DNA from: Botryosphaeria dothidea
Taxonomy: Eukaryota; Ascomycota; Dothideomycetes; Botryosphaeriales; Botryosphaeriaceae
Assembly: GCA_011503125.2 (NCBI GenBank)
Contig: WWBZ02000001.1
Span: 4,526,001-4,590,000 of the forward strand
DNA: 64,000 nt
Direction: 5' to 3'
Positions within the stretch are counted from its first letter, which is position 1. Each line of letters starts with the position of its first letter. The notes beneath the pieces were generated by a model that saw nothing but the letters and a program-made list of their open reading frames with translations, was not told the DNA's origin and did no database searches. The translations under genes were made by a program, and so were the position numbers. This document shows positions 1 through 10,485 of this stretch, piece by piece.

Positions 1-16
1 TGCCGCAGGGGGCAGC

Positions 17-3000
17 ATGTCGCGCGCAGGGACAACCGCCGCCCAGAAGCCGACTCCCCAGAAGCAGAAGAGCACGTTTCGGAAACCCTTCCAGGCCTAC
101 TACAATGCTGGATCGCCTAATCCGGCGGCTGCTGCGCGCGAGAGGCTGGAGAGGTCCAGCGCTGGCACCATTTCGTCCAATCGTACTGATAGCCAAAGGA
201 AACATTTCAAGCCATACTCGTCCATGAAGCACGCGACACCGCCGGGAGCAAGCCCCAACCCATCGCCCAGGAATTCGAATGAGAACGTCTCCAAGGTCCC
301 TCCTCTTCCAGATAGGAACGGCTCCGGGTTGAGAAATCGTGCGTCATCCCCTTTGCCTCCGAGACAAGAACACACGCAATTGCGCGCAGTCTCTCCAGCT
401 CCTTCCCATCCTGGGGACTACCGGCCCACTTCCCGCGCGGTATCACCTGGCCCGCCTCAGCACTATCGTGCTGTCTCTCCAGCTCCACCGCAACAATATC
501 GGGCACACTCTCCGGCTCCCCCGCAACAGTATCGTGCCGTGTCCCCTGCTCCTCCACAGCAGTATCGTCCGCCCTCACGAGGAGTTTCTCCTGCACCATA
601 CAACCAATATTACCCTCCGTCACCTGGTCTACCACCATCTACTCCTCGGCAACAGTACCAGGCATATTCCCCCGCAGCCTCTCCGGGACCAGACCCGCGA
701 TACCAAGCCTATCGACCAACGTCACGGGGACCCTCGCCAGCTCCATTTGAAGACGAAATTGGCGAGGCATCTCCCCCTCCGCCTCCGCCTCCTCCACACC
801 GTGTCTTACGCACGCAAGCTGCCAGGGCACCTTCTCCTTCCCCACAACACATCAGTAGAGGTCCTTCTCCTGCTCCATATAATGAAGATGGGTACAGAAG
901 CAGTTTACATACCCCTGTCTCGCGCTCACCCGCGCCTAGACAGGGTATGAATTTGACGCCATCTCCTGTGACGAACGCCATGAACGATGTTATGACTTCT
1001 CTTGAAGATATGACGGTTTCCAGACGCAGTCCTTCCCCCACCAGAGCACGCACTCCCGCAGACATTTGGTCTCCAGAAGCTTTTGACGAGGTCTTCACAA
1101 ATCCAAGGAGGCTTCGGCCAAACACTTCGCTTGGCCTTGGAATTCAAGAAGACGAAATGACCCCTGCTCAATTAGAAACTCAAGGTCGATCGAACACTGT
1201 TGGACCTCAACCGGATGGGCCCCCTCAAGTTGGTAACTACGTGCAGCGCATGGAGGAACGATTACGGATGCTCAGCAGTCGAAGCCCAGCACCAGACGAG
1301 CTGTTCATCCCAGACGATCAGGATGGTCCACCACCAGCGCCACCACCGAAAAATCCTAAATACCAGAGACCGCAAACGTCATACGGTGATTCGAGACACG
1401 AATCTATGTACGAGACCAGATCGCACAGCTCTATGGGGAGTCATCAGCAGGATGGCGTATTCCGAAAACCTACACTGAAGCATCGCAAGTCTGCTTACGA
1501 AATCGCAAAACAAGGATTGGGACGAACATTTACGACCAAGACTAATGCTACGAATTCTACGGAAGCGACGAACAGCACGGGCAATACACTTTGGAGCGGT
1601 ACATCAGCAGGAGCTAACTCCGCGACAAGCTCTGGAAGCTTCGCAAGGAGAAAATGGGGTATTGGTGGAACCATCCGGGAAAGTCGGGAACGGTCAAAGA
1701 GTGTTATTGAGGTTTCGCGTCCCCGTGCCGGCAGTAGAGTTGGGTCTAATGAGAGTCGCCCGGAAACTCCTTTCAGCGGTGGCGTCTCGTATCATTCAAG
1801 TCACGCAACGAGTCAGCAGCAAAACTCTTCGAATACAGAATGGACTGGCAATGTCGCAGAACCTGGTGGTCTGTTGGGTGGCCTGACGTCACCGAAGCCG
1901 AAGAGAACTGGTTTCTTCAAGAAGATGATTTCATCTGCGAAGGCGAACGCGGCGAACGCGAGGAACACAATCTCTTCGAGCCCAAGCAGACCAGCTTCTC
2001 GAGGTGCAGGACTACTGCCGAATGGTGTCACATCAATTGCAGGCGGTACTGCGAGTTCGCATTCGAGCAGCAATGTGGCGAAGGATATGGGTCTGGGAGG
2101 CTCAGTGGATTGGGTGCAGGTCCGGCGAGATGTTAACCGTTCTAACTCTCTCAGCAAGAATGAGCGCATCGAGCGTGCCGAACGTTGTCAGATGAACGAC
2201 ATCGCGGTCATCAACCCCATTGAGGTCCTTCTTGAGTCTGTTGAAGGTGATGAAGGTCTCGATGGGTTGCCTGTCGCTGAGCCCCTTGACTTTAGTCAGT
2301 GCAATCTTGCTCTTGTCGACAAGAATGCTCGCTTCATTCAGGGTTTGCCTCCCATGACAACTCCTGCCAGCCTTGCTCATGGATACGTGTGTCGACCTTA
2401 CCGTAGCGACGTCCAGAGGCTACGGGCAATCTTCACGTGGGTTGCTGAACGCATCGTATGGGAGGATGACTACGAAGGGGACATCGATACGAGGCGGGTT
2501 ATCCAGTCAAAACGTGGGTGCAGTGAGGAAATCGCCGTGCTGGTCATGGAGATGTGTCTAGCCGTGGGCCTGCACGCCGAAGTCATCCGTGGATACTTGA
2601 AGGCACCTGGAGAGGACATGGACTTCGAAATGGTGGCCCATCCAAACCACTGGTGGAACGCGGTCATTGTCGATGGTGAATGGCGCATCATGGACTGCGC
2701 CCTTGCCAATCCAACGAATCCCAGGCGATCGGCATACTCCAGTGCTGGAAGCCAAGTTGCTGAAGGTGGATATTTCCTCGCACGACCATCTGAGATATGC
2801 TACACGCACGTTCCGCTTCTCCCGGAGTCTCAGCACATTGTCCCGCCACTACCGCACGAGGTCCTCATGGCGCTACCTTGTGCGTGCCCACCTTACTTTG
2901 TCAACGATCTCCAGATTGCGGACTTTGATACGAGTCTTCTGAACTTGGAGAATTTGGAGATGGCGCACATACATTTCTTCGTGCCGGACGACGTCGAGGC

Positions 3001-3880
3001 AATAGCGGAAGTAGAGGTAAGGGTGTTCGCTAGGGACGGAGATGGCGATTACTTCGAGTCCGGAGATACAAGTCGGAAGAGGGCATTATGCCAGCCGGAA
3101 TGGATCGGTGGGCGTAAGAGGTACACCGTCAAGGCAGTTTTGCCTGGTGATGAAGGCCATGCTACACTGAGGGTATACTGTGGCAAGAGGGGATTGATGC
3201 ACTCCATCAAATCTAACCCTCATCCCCTCGCCTTCGCCCTTCCCCTCACCCACATAGGCCAAAACCCACCCTACGAGTTCGTCACGATCCATCCCACCCC
3301 ACATGCCCAACGCCACGATCTGTACGTTGCTCAGCCCCAGTGCGCCCGTCTCGCCGTCAACAATACCTTCGTCTTCGCCATCCGCCAACACCCGTCCTCT
3401 CTCACTTACACCCACTCCCCCTCCGCATCCCACCACGGTCACTCCCAATCCACCAACTCGGCCATCATATCCGGCCGCATCTCACCTAATCCCTTCGCCC
3501 GGCCCACCTCAGCCCTCAGCATGGTCTCGGCCAACGCGTCCAACGCCGGCTCCGTCTTTTCCGCGTCGTCGAGCGGCTCCGATCCGATGATGATGGGCAA
3601 CTCAACCAAGACGGCGCCCGGCGCCAGCATGAAACCGGCCAAGCTGGCCATTCAGAGCCCGTCGGGCAAGATCATCAGGCTTATGCGCAAGAGCGAGCAC
3701 ATGCTCAGCAACAGCCACGGCGCGGGCGTGGGCGGCGCGAGCGAGGGCGAGAGGGAAGGCGGCGATGGGAGCGTTTGGGAGACGATCATCAAGATTGGGG
3801 AGAGGGGCACGTGGAGGGGGTTGGTGTTGGCGGATCGGAGCGCGAGATGGTGTGTTTTTGCGGAGTGGGAGTGTTTTTGA
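17..3880 (+). CDS. cyk3: Cytokinesis protein 3 (Cyk3) homologue, 5' end cut by the window
   Basis: The single open frame of 1287 codons is also open upstream to base 2, so the Met at 17 is probably internal. Cyk3 proteins normally carry an N-terminal SH3 domain, which would lie off the window. Residues 1-700 are low-complexity Pro/Ser-rich sequence with tandem repeats of the type SPAPPQQYR (about residues 140-195), as expected for a disordered scaffold. A transglutaminase-like domain follows: FTWVAERIVWEDD near 806, RGCSEE near 833, HPNHWWN near 875, and MDCALANP near 892. The His and Asp of the triad are present. The position usually held by the catalytic Cys reads as Ser, consistent with what is known of Cyk3 as a non-catalytic transglutaminase-fold protein. 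Known role of the family: bud-neck or contractile-ring scaffold promoting septum formation with Hof1/Inn1-type partners. The C-terminal WRGLVLADRSARWCVFAEWECF-type end looks complete. No intron is needed. Confidence 0.9.
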   Translation: MSRAGTTAAQKPTPQKQKSTFRKPFQAYYNAGSPNPAAAARERLERSSAGTISSNRTDSQRKHFKPYSSMKHATPPGASPNPSPRNSNENVSKVPPLPDRNGSGLRNRASSPLPPRQEHTQLRAVSPAPSHPGDYRPTSRAVSPGPPQHYRAVSPAPPQQYRAHSPAPPQQYRAVSPAPPQQYRPPSRGVSPAPYNQYYPPSPGLPPSTPRQQYQAYSPAASPGPDPRYQAYRPTSRGPSPAPFEDEIGEASPPPPPPPPHRVLRTQAARAPSPSPQHISRGPSPAPYNEDGYRSSLHTPVSRSPAPRQGMNLTPSPVTNAMNDVMTSLEDMTVSRRSPSPTRARTPADIWSPEAFDEVFTNPRRLRPNTSLGLGIQEDEMTPAQLETQGRSNTVGPQPDGPPQVGNYVQRMEERLRMLSSRSPAPDELFIPDDQDGPPPAPPPKNPKYQRPQTSYGDSRHESMYETRSHSSMGSHQQDGVFRKPTLKHRKSAYEIAKQGLGRTFTTKTNATNSTEATNSTGNTLWSGTSAGANSATSSGSFARRKWGIGGTIRESRERSKSVIEVSRPRAGSRVGSNESRPETPFSGGVSYHSSHATSQQQNSSNTEWTGNVAEPGGLLGGLTSPKPKRTGFFKKMISSAKANAANARNTISSSPSRPASRGAGLLPNGVTSIAGGTASSHSSSNVAKDMGLGGSVDWVQVRRDVNRSNSLSKNERIERAERCQMNDIAVINPIEVLLESVEGDEGLDGLPVAEPLDFSQCNLALVDKNARFIQGLPPMTTPASLAHGYVCRPYRSDVQRLRAIFTWVAERIVWEDDYEGDIDTRRVIQSKRGCSEEIAVLVMEMCLAVGLHAEVIRGYLKAPGEDMDFEMVAHPNHWWNAVIVDGEWRIMDCALANPTNPRRSAYSSAGSQVAEGGYFLARPSEICYTHVPLLPESQHIVPPLPHEVLMALPCACPPYFVNDLQIADFDTSLLNLENLEMAHIHFFVPDDVEAIAEVEVRVFARDGDGDYFESGDTSRKRALCQPEWIGGRKRYTVKAVLPGDEGHATLRVYCGKRGLMHSIKSNPHPLAFALPLTHIGQNPPYEFVTIHPTPHAQRHDLYVAQPQCARLAVNNTFVFAIRQHPSSLTYTHSPSASHHGHSQSTNSAIISGRISPNPFARPTSALSMVSANASNAGSVFSASSSGSDPMMMGNSTKTAPGASMKPAKLAIQSPSGKIIRLMRKSEHMLSNSHGAGVGGASEGEREGGDGSVWETIIKIGERGTWRGLVLADRSARWCVFAEWECF

Positions 3881-5057
3881 GGAAGAGGGGAGTGATGTGG
3901 GGAATGTTGTGTATCTTGTGACTTTTCTTTACTCGGTCTGGTTTCGAGGGTTTTCGGGTTTTGTTTCTGTCTGGGGGGTTTTCCTTTACTATAAACTCTA
4001 CTGTAATTTCTTTTTCTCCTTCTCTCTGTGCGGTAACATGTGGGCTAGAGACGAGTTTCCTTTTCTTCCTCTCTTTTGCTCATGGTCTGTTTCCTCTGGC
4101 ATTTGCTTTCATTCTCGTCGTCATTCTATGCGCCATGGCAAAAGGTGTTTTGATTTCCAACTCTTGGCGACAAGGGCATACATATCAATTTCATTATCAT
4201 TGCAACAACGCACACATGGAAGAAGAAAAAACAAAAGGCAAAGCGCGAAAAGTTTTGAGCGAAGCACTGGCATACTGGAGGCGCTTCACTGTATGTTTGT
4301 TATTTTGGCGGACTTGTAGGTTGGGGTTGGGATAGTATGTCTTTATGGGTGTATGATATTGGTTTAGCGCGGTCGGCCGGGTTCGGATTGGTATATATGA
4401 GATACTAAACATCCTTTTCTATGAATTTTTTGTGGTGCCGTTGCAGTTGTGTCAATCATTGATGTATAGTGGAGGTTTCTTTGGGATGGAAAGTTTATCA
4501 AATTCGTACGGCTACCGTGAGCTTCAAACTCTGCCAAGTACATCAACCTCAACCTCAACCTCATAACGCTATTGGATGAAATGGACCTCCCAGTAGAACA
4601 ACCATGGTACACGGAGGGGCCGTAATGGGTTGTGAGCAGCATCAACGGCTCTCGAGCGGATGGTCATTGAGCGTTGCCGCGACGTGGAATCGGTGTTCCG
4701 TTGGTCATCTCGACATCGAAGTAGCGCATACGCAGCACTGCTTGGTTCAAGGATATATCAAACGCAATTTGGGGAGGTATACGCGGTATATTTTGGTTGT
4801 CGTCTACACGCGAGTTAAATCTTAGTTGAAGACTGATCCAAAGCCGTAAACTGGGGACGCAGCTCACCGACCTTGATGGTGTTTATGACTCAGAGAAGAG
4901 GTGGATCCGAGAACTGGCTCGGACGGAATCGTGAACCCTGCGCTCTCCGATGAGCAGACCGCGCTATATTTGATTCTTGAGTCAGGCGATCAGACGCCGG
5001 TGGGCGTCTTCTTTGATCAACACCCGAGAAACGAGGACATACTAAGCAATTGGGTAG
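3881..5057. other. Intergenic: cyk3 3' UTR and 5' region of the ankyrin gene
   Basis: No convincing gene. The first few hundred bases after the cyk3 stop are T-rich with pyrimidine runs, typical of a fungal 3' UTR and terminator. The short frames here do not begin with ATG or show protein-like composition. A frame at about 4889-5053 (ending ...RNEDILSNW) could be a 5' exon of the ankyrin gene that follows, but no ATG opens it. Confidence 0.5.
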
Positions 5058-6416
5058 CTGAGCCGACTCTCGAAGGCGGGCCTGACGGCTCTCGTGGCTA
5101 ATATCAGGGCAAAAAACGTCGATGCAGTGGCATACCTTTTGTCTCATGGCGCAGATATCAATTCCACCCGCTACCACACCAGAGCAGGCCCACCATTGAG
5201 CGAAGCAATCCTGGCCGGCAAGCCTGAATTGGTTGATACACTTCTCAATCACGGTGCAGACGCGAACAATCCGTTGGCAAAACACTACGGATGCACGATT
5301 CTGCACGCGGCCACCTTCGAGGGAGATATCCAGCTGGTGAAACGACTTTTGATCTTGTATGCAGGCCCTTGTGATTCTATGGCGCTTTTCATTGCATTGC
5401 ATGAAAAGCAGCTTCACATCGCTCGGCTTCTGATGTCCGCCGCGTACCCTCGGTTGACAGTTGACGGAAGGATGAGGTATGGGAGACTCGCTCTTGTGGA
5501 AGGCATTGAACGGCAACAGGAGGACCTCGTTCAAGAGCTGGTCTCAAACGGGACCGACCGCGGAAATTGCTGCCTTGAAGACCTCATTCCGGAGCCGCGT
5601 ACGGCATACGACACTGTCCAGGATCAACGCCTCTATTTTTTCCCGCAAACGGACACGTGGATAGAGAGGCCCGGCACTGCAGAGTATATCCACCAGGTCC
5701 TGTTAGTGGATGAAGTCCCGGATGCGGTGACGGCAGCTTTGGGTACAGGAAACTCGAAAATCATAGAATGTCTGATGAACGCCAAACCAGCTCCAGAAAT
5801 AGTTAGTCGTCTGGGTCTGCGGCAACTCGTGGAGGATGACAATCATGACACGTTTCTCATGGTCCTCGATACGTACCCTGAGGCTTTGGTGCGCATGGAC
5901 GAATATGTCGACCATATGAATGCCTTACAAGCTACCGCGAGACTTGGGAAGCTTGAACTGGTACAAATTCTTCTGGAACGGGGCGCAAATATCAATGCAC
6001 CAGCCGCGGATCACGGTGGACTTACCGCTTTGCAAGCTTCCACGTTTGGTGGCTTTCTAGGGCTTGCAATTTTCCTTGTCGGAAAAGGGGCTGACATCAA
6101 TGCAGACCCCGCCAGGTACTTCGGTAGAACAGCCCTCGAAGGCGCTGCTGAGTACGGCGGGCTTGACACGGTGCAATACTTGCTCAACGCAGGAGCTACT
6201 TTGCCATCTCCGGGCACGAGGAAGTCCCGCAGACTGATAGGGTTTGCAACGAGAAATGGACACTTGACTGTAGCGGATCTGATAAAGCCTCGACAAGCGG
6301 AGCGGTCTTCACTAATGGCCTTTGTGGATGCGGAGGACTGTGCACAGCCCCAATATGAAGTTGAGTATCTGCTCTACTTCAGTGAAGATGGGGCCGAGAG
6401 CTCAGATGACGACTAG
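5058..6416 (+). CDS. Ankyrin-repeat protein, 5' end unresolved
   Basis: The frame is open from 5058, just after an in-frame TAG, to the TAG at 6414-6416. Ankyrin units are clear: AYLLSHGADINS, LVDTLLNHGADANN, TILHAATFEGDIQLVKRLL, ALQATARLGKLELVQILLERGANIN, ALQASTFGGFLGLAIFLVGKGADIN and ALEGAAEYGGLDTVQYLLNAGA. The middle is degenerate and the tail is acidic (EDGAESSDDD). Such proteins are protein-binding scaffolds, and no partner or pathway can be assigned. The reading begins inside a repeat (SKAGLTALVANIRAKNVDAV), and the first in-frame ATG is about 320 bases later, so a 5' exon is missing. A branch-like TACTAAG at 5039-5045 and TAG acceptor at 5055-5057 would allow a phase-0 intron from GT at 5000 (58 nt) or 5006 (52 nt), joining the frame at 4889-4999. 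Both donors are non-consensus and no ATG opens that exon. A frameshifted, decaying gene is the alternative. Confidence 0.7.
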   Translation: MSRLSKAGLTALVANIRAKNVDAVAYLLSHGADINSTRYHTRAGPPLSEAILAGKPELVDTLLNHGADANNPLAKHYGCTILHAATFEGDIQLVKRLLILYAGPCDSMALFIALHEKQLHIARLLMSAAYPRLTVDGRMRYGRLALVEGIERQQEDLVQELVSNGTDRGNCCLEDLIPEPRTAYDTVQDQRLYFFPQTDTWIERPGTAEYIHQVLLVDEVPDAVTAALGTGNSKIIECLMNAKPAPEIVSRLGLRQLVEDDNHDTFLMVLDTYPEALVRMDEYVDHMNALQATARLGKLELVQILLERGANINAPAADHGGLTALQASTFGGFLGLAIFLVGKGADINADPARYFGRTALEGAAEYGGLDTVQYLLNAGATLPSPGTRKSRRLIGFATRNGHLTVADLIKPRQAERSSLMAFVDAEDCAQPQYEVEYLLYFSEDGAESSDDD

Positions 6417-7890
6417 AGCGTTGAAAGGTAGTATGAACAATGGGATGAAACGATGAATCACAAAGGACGTTGACTACTCTGATGGGGCCCTGGAAATGCA
6501 AGATTGTAAGAAGTTTTTTTTTTTTTTAAAAAAAAACTCCCAGAGACCCCGCCACAGCTGTGGTTTACATACCTGATGCATCTTCTTAAAAAATGATTTT
6601 GTAATCGTAGCCGTTAGATTCTATTTCTTGTCTCCGTATCTGTCTCCGTCTCATGTTTTGTTTTCTGCCTTTGTAGGGTTCATCGATAGGTGTTTTTTCT
6701 CTTTGAGTCTTTTGAATATGGACTTCTCCAAAACGCCGTAATGGTACAGTCTGGTTGGTAAGTGGTCATCCTATATCCGGGAACTGGATTTCTGGATTCG
6801 GTCAGTCCAACGGTTTCGGAATAGTAATAGGAAGCTGCAGGATCTCCGGAAGTTTTTGAGGCGTGCCGATTACACCTTAGATCTTGAATGGTAACGACCG
6901 TTTGCATGATGAGTATTCGATTTTGACGCTTGACGAACCGTCTCGTTGCGAGTCTTCTCCATGAATCGATACCTGATGCAATGTCCGGCCGAATGGTGAT
7001 GATGCCAGTTTAGCAAGCTTTCTCTTCGTTCGTCGTTCATTTCCATTCTTTACACCGAGCTATACAGTAGAACCAATGAAGCTTTGATAGAATCATCGGA
7101 TCCCACCCGGAGTTCTGAAAATTCTGCCGCTTCGAAGTCTTCATGCACCGGCTTCAGGGATCTCTACAGATGCTTGTCGAGCTTTCCACTGTCTTTCCCG
7201 TACAAGAGCACCTCGAAAGTGATATGGCGATACAAGGAAATTAGACTGCCTTGCAGTTTTCCAGACAGATCTGCATAGTATGCAGTATTGTTGCTGTTGT
7301 TGCATAAATTGAGTTTGTCCGTGTTGTCTAGTGTAGCTAAGGAATAGGGGAAAGCAAAAATGGTTGTGTGGAACATGGGATTCAAAGACAAATAAATGAG
7401 AGCGAGACTGATCATCAGACACGAACCTTAACATATGAAAGAAGAGCGATGGCGTACATGGGTTCCATACTGGTGTGATCCTTCAGATTAGCAATGTGAT
7501 ATTCCGCAATCCTGTCGCAATCCTTGACGCTCATGCCCTCAGGAGCGTGTCAGCGGAAGATAAGCATAAATGACCCCACCATCGGCAGTTTTTGGCTCCT
7601 ATAGGCATGGATTTGGAGATAAGAGGCCCTTTACACGAACAACAAAAGAAGGTTGGTACTGAGAACCCCGGTCTAGAGGTGCATGAACGGCAGGTGTCGA
7701 TCCTTCCGACTACCATGAGGTATCCTTGCCAGGCACTCCCGATCAGCCAGGATTAGCAAATCGCGACCATCCCAGTCAATTTGAAAGCCAGATCTAGTGG
7801 GAGATCCAGGGTTCTCTCCAAATGGGAAATGATCCCCGTCAGGCATGCAACAGGCAGTGCTGGATTTGCTCTCTGCCTAAGGCTCATAGT
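6417..7890. other. Intergenic region between convergent genes
   Basis: This interval holds the 3' UTRs of the ankyrin gene (+) and the MAT2B-like gene (-). There is a T-run followed immediately by an A-run at about 6516-6537. The frames here are short, mostly lack ATG, and show no recognisable motif. I see no RNA gene. Confidence 0.5.
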
Positions 7891-9085
7891 TCATGCCCTT
7901 CCCAGCTCATTTCTCCACCATTCTGCAAAGTCTACACACTCGCAATCAATTCCCAGGGCCCTAAGTTCCTTCGTGTCAAGGTGGCAATCAAACGGGCGCC
8001 GCACCCTCTCGCCCCTCTCTTCGGCTTTTAATTCCTCGTCCGACGGCCGAAATGGCGCGAGCCCATCGGTTCCTACCCTCAATATCTCTGCAAGAACCTT
8101 GCACATATCCAACTTCGTCTTGCAATCCTCGCTCGAAAAATGCAGGACCTCCGGGAACTTAGCAGGTGCCTCCGGGCCGGGCTTGCTCCTGCCGGTATAC
8201 AGCGCGCACACATCGACGCACACGCGACCCACGTCGCTCGTGTTCGTCGGGTATCGCAGCGCATAGTTGTCCATGTTGATCTTGGGCTCGCCGAGCGCCA
8301 GCGTCGCCGCCTTGCGCACCTGCTCGACCAGCACGTTCACCGCGCTGTCCGAGGGTTTGCCCGCCTTGCCGTACAGAATCGGCACGCGCAGCACCGCCGC
8401 GAGCGGGCGCTCCGCATCCTTGCTATGGGCGCTGGAGGCGCTGAGCACGGCGTTCTCGCCTTCCCATTTGGTCAAGCCGTAGATGTTCGGTGGGTTGGCC
8501 GGCGCGGTGGGTGCGTAGGGCGCTTCGCCGGGAGCGCCGGGGAAGACGTAGTCGGTGCTGATGTAGAGCAGGAAGACGTTGCGGCGGGCGGCGGCTGCGG
8601 TCAGCATGCGGGCGGCTTCAACGTTAAGGGCGCGGGCGGCGTCGGGGTTGGAGGAGCACGAGTCGGGTGAGCGGTCGGCGGCGCCTGCGGGGCGGGTGAG
8701 TAAGATGCGTCGGCCATTGGAGGGGATTGGAGAGATGAGACGCGTTGAGATGGGTTCGGAGGCGGGGTGGATGCTCACAGTGGACGATGACGTCGGGCCT
8801 GGGGAGCTCAGCTGTGAGTAAACAATGAATGCTAGGCGGAGCGGCGTCCGTACTTGACCTCGTCCAGCGCCTCTTCGATGGCAGCGCTATCCAGCAGATC
8901 GAGCCTGATGGTCGACGGCGGCAAGGCGCGCGTCAGGCCTGTGCCGACCGTTTTCCAGCCGCGAGCGTCGAAGGCCTGAGCGACCTGGCGCCCGAGCAGG
9001 CCGGTAGCTTTGGAGGTCAGCGTCGATGCGCGTCGCGGTGGTGGGCACGCAACATACCGCCGGTGACAAGGGCTGTGCCGCTCAT
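7891..9085 (-). CDS. MAT2B/RmlD-like NAD(P)-binding Rossmann protein, four exons
   Basis: Exons on the minus strand are 9085-9058, 9007-8854, 8798-8779 and 8684-7891. They total 996 nt (331 codons plus stop), close to the usual length of methionine adenosyltransferase regulatory subunit beta. Introns of 50, 55 and 94 nt start GTATGT, GTACGG and GTGAGC and end in AG, with a GCTGAC branch site in the first. Splicing rebuilds the dinucleotide-binding motif TGATGLLG (residues 8-15) across intron 1, and KPDVIVHCAA across introns 2 and 3. STDYVF (about 110-115) and the YGLTK active-site motif (Tyr136, Lys140) complete the extended short-chain dehydrogenase signature. MAT2B modulates S-adenosylmethionine synthetase, while bacterial relatives (RmlD) reduce dTDP-4-keto-rhamnose; the regulatory role is the likelier inference for a fungus. 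Cytosolic: no signal peptide or membrane segment is visible. The 20-nt third exon is unusual. Confidence 0.88.
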
Positions 9086-9864
9086 GCTGCAGCAAACGAG
9101 ATCTTGAAGAAGCGAGGCTATGCACAGGGCGGGGTGAAGCTTGCGCTCTGCCGCAAGACGGTTGACGAAGGGTGCAAGCTGTCAAGAAGCTGGGGAGCTT
9201 GGGATTGCAAGGGCCGGTGCCGCAGCTCAACACCAAACACCCGAGTCTCTTCCTCACGATCCCGCGCAGGGCGAACGTCGCAACGAAAAGGTAGGCGGAG
9301 TGAAGAGCCGAAGCTCTCTGAGTTCCAAATATTCCGCGTCGACCACAAGGGCCAGCGCGAGCGGTCAAACTATAATAGTTTTCAACTAGCAAAATTCCGG
9401 CATCAGCATAAGCTTCACACGCGCGGAAAACGCCTCTGCACTAGGATGAGGAGTGGAAGAGGGTCGAGGGGGAGGCGGCTTTTTATGCACCGGAGCTCCA
9501 GGCGGTCACGTGGGTGCGCGGTAGGCAGCAGCACCCCGTGCCCGGTAGGCAGCAGGCTGAAGTCCATTTACGGCAGGCAGACGTGCATTCGAGGCAGGTG
9601 CGGCCGCCAACTTCAGAGTCACCGCAACTTTCCACGGCAGCCGCCACTCTAGATCCCGCAGCCACAAGTCTTTGGAAAGCATGTCACCAATCCCAAACAC
9701 ACGACAGCCACAATTGCTACGCTGCCTGGAGAATGGAATCGCCACTGCCTTGTTGAGCACATGTGCGAAGGTAACCCAACCAGAATTCAGCCAAACGATC
9801 TACTTCTCGCTCTGCAGCAATATATTTGACGTCACCTGCTCGAGACAGCTCTCTGGCTCACCAG
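9086..9864. other. Upstream region of the MAT2B-like gene
   Basis: GC-rich at first. The long antisense frame across exon 2 of the neighbouring gene and this region is a shadow of its first exons. No other coding sequence is supported. It contains the E-box and the small direct repeat noted separately. Confidence 0.4.
9506..9512. promoter_or_regulatory. TCACGTG E-box upstream of the MAT2B-like gene
   Basis: The site lies about 420 bases upstream of the MAT2B-like start codon. TCACGTG is the known Cbf1 site of yeast sulfur/methionine genes, which fits a gene linked to S-adenosylmethionine. A single 7-mer can occur by chance, and filamentous fungi often use a different sulfur regulator, so the link is only an inference. 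A 12-bp direct repeat, ggtaggcagcag, follows at 9520-9531 and 9544-9555. Confidence 0.25.
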
Positions 9865-10485
9865 ATGGGGCGTGACCTATCTCCGTCGTCGTTCTCCTCG
9901 CTGCCGATGTCTCATGTCATCGCGCTCTCGCTTTGGTTTATCCAACACTCGCTACCTTTTGAGGGAGGTCATCCACATACTGAAACACAAGGATGGCTTC
10001 GAACTGACCTCATGGCCACTCTTGCGGACACAAGCATTCTCGTCTCGTTGTACATTTATATCCGGAGAAATGCTTCGACTCCCCCACAAGCTAGCACAGT
10101 GGAGAAGCAACATCTTACCCTCTGTAAAAGCCAAAACTTGAGTGAGAACCTCCCCACGCTCATGACCACCAGAGTTTCTCCAACTCCCTGGATTCTGCCC
10201 GCTTCTCTGCAAATATCTCAAGTTGTTGGAGGATTGGCTCCCACCAGGCGCAAACCCGACGCAATATACTGTGGGGTCCAACACTTCGGCTTAAGGGCCA
10301 AACAATCACCAAAACTCGCTCGCCCATGCGACCACCCCTCATCCACTGCTCTTGCGAGTGTTAATAGCTGCACTCAGACCCGTTCCAAAACACTCTGCGA
10401 GCCATGTCGGCCACACCAGAATCCCCACCTCAGGCAGGCCTATTTAACAATACAGACACAGCAATACCTCTCGAATGCACATTAA
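9865..10485 (+). CDS. Doubtful hypothetical ORF
   Basis: This is an ATG-initiated frame of 206 codons. Composition is rich in Ser, Thr, Pro and His with no domain, repeat, signal or membrane segment I recognise. It is longer than usually expected by chance in about 11 kb of balanced sequence, but the C- and A-rich base composition inflates open frames on this strand. Not linked to any neighbour. Listed only because of its length. Confidence 0.15.
   Translation: MGRDLSPSSFSSLPMSHVIALSLWFIQHSLPFEGGHPHTETQGWLRTDLMATLADTSILVSLYIYIRRNASTPPQASTVEKQHLTLCKSQNLSENLPTLMTTRVSPTPWILPASLQISQVVGGLAPTRRKPDAIYCGVQHFGLRAKQSPKLARPCDHPSSTALASVNSCTQTRSKTLCEPCRPHQNPHLRQAYLTIQTQQYLSNAH

Noticed and set aside
207..1125. 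Several minus- and plus-strand ORFs of 68-203 codons within the Cyk3 gene
   Set aside because: They are shadows of the low-complexity Pro/Ser-rich coding region.
8832..9392. 186-codon minus-strand ORF extending upstream of the MAT2B-like gene
   Set aside because: Only its end (from TGLLGRQVAQAF) is real exon 2. The upstream part reads through intron 1 and the promoter, and splicing from ATG at 9085 gives the family's N-terminus.
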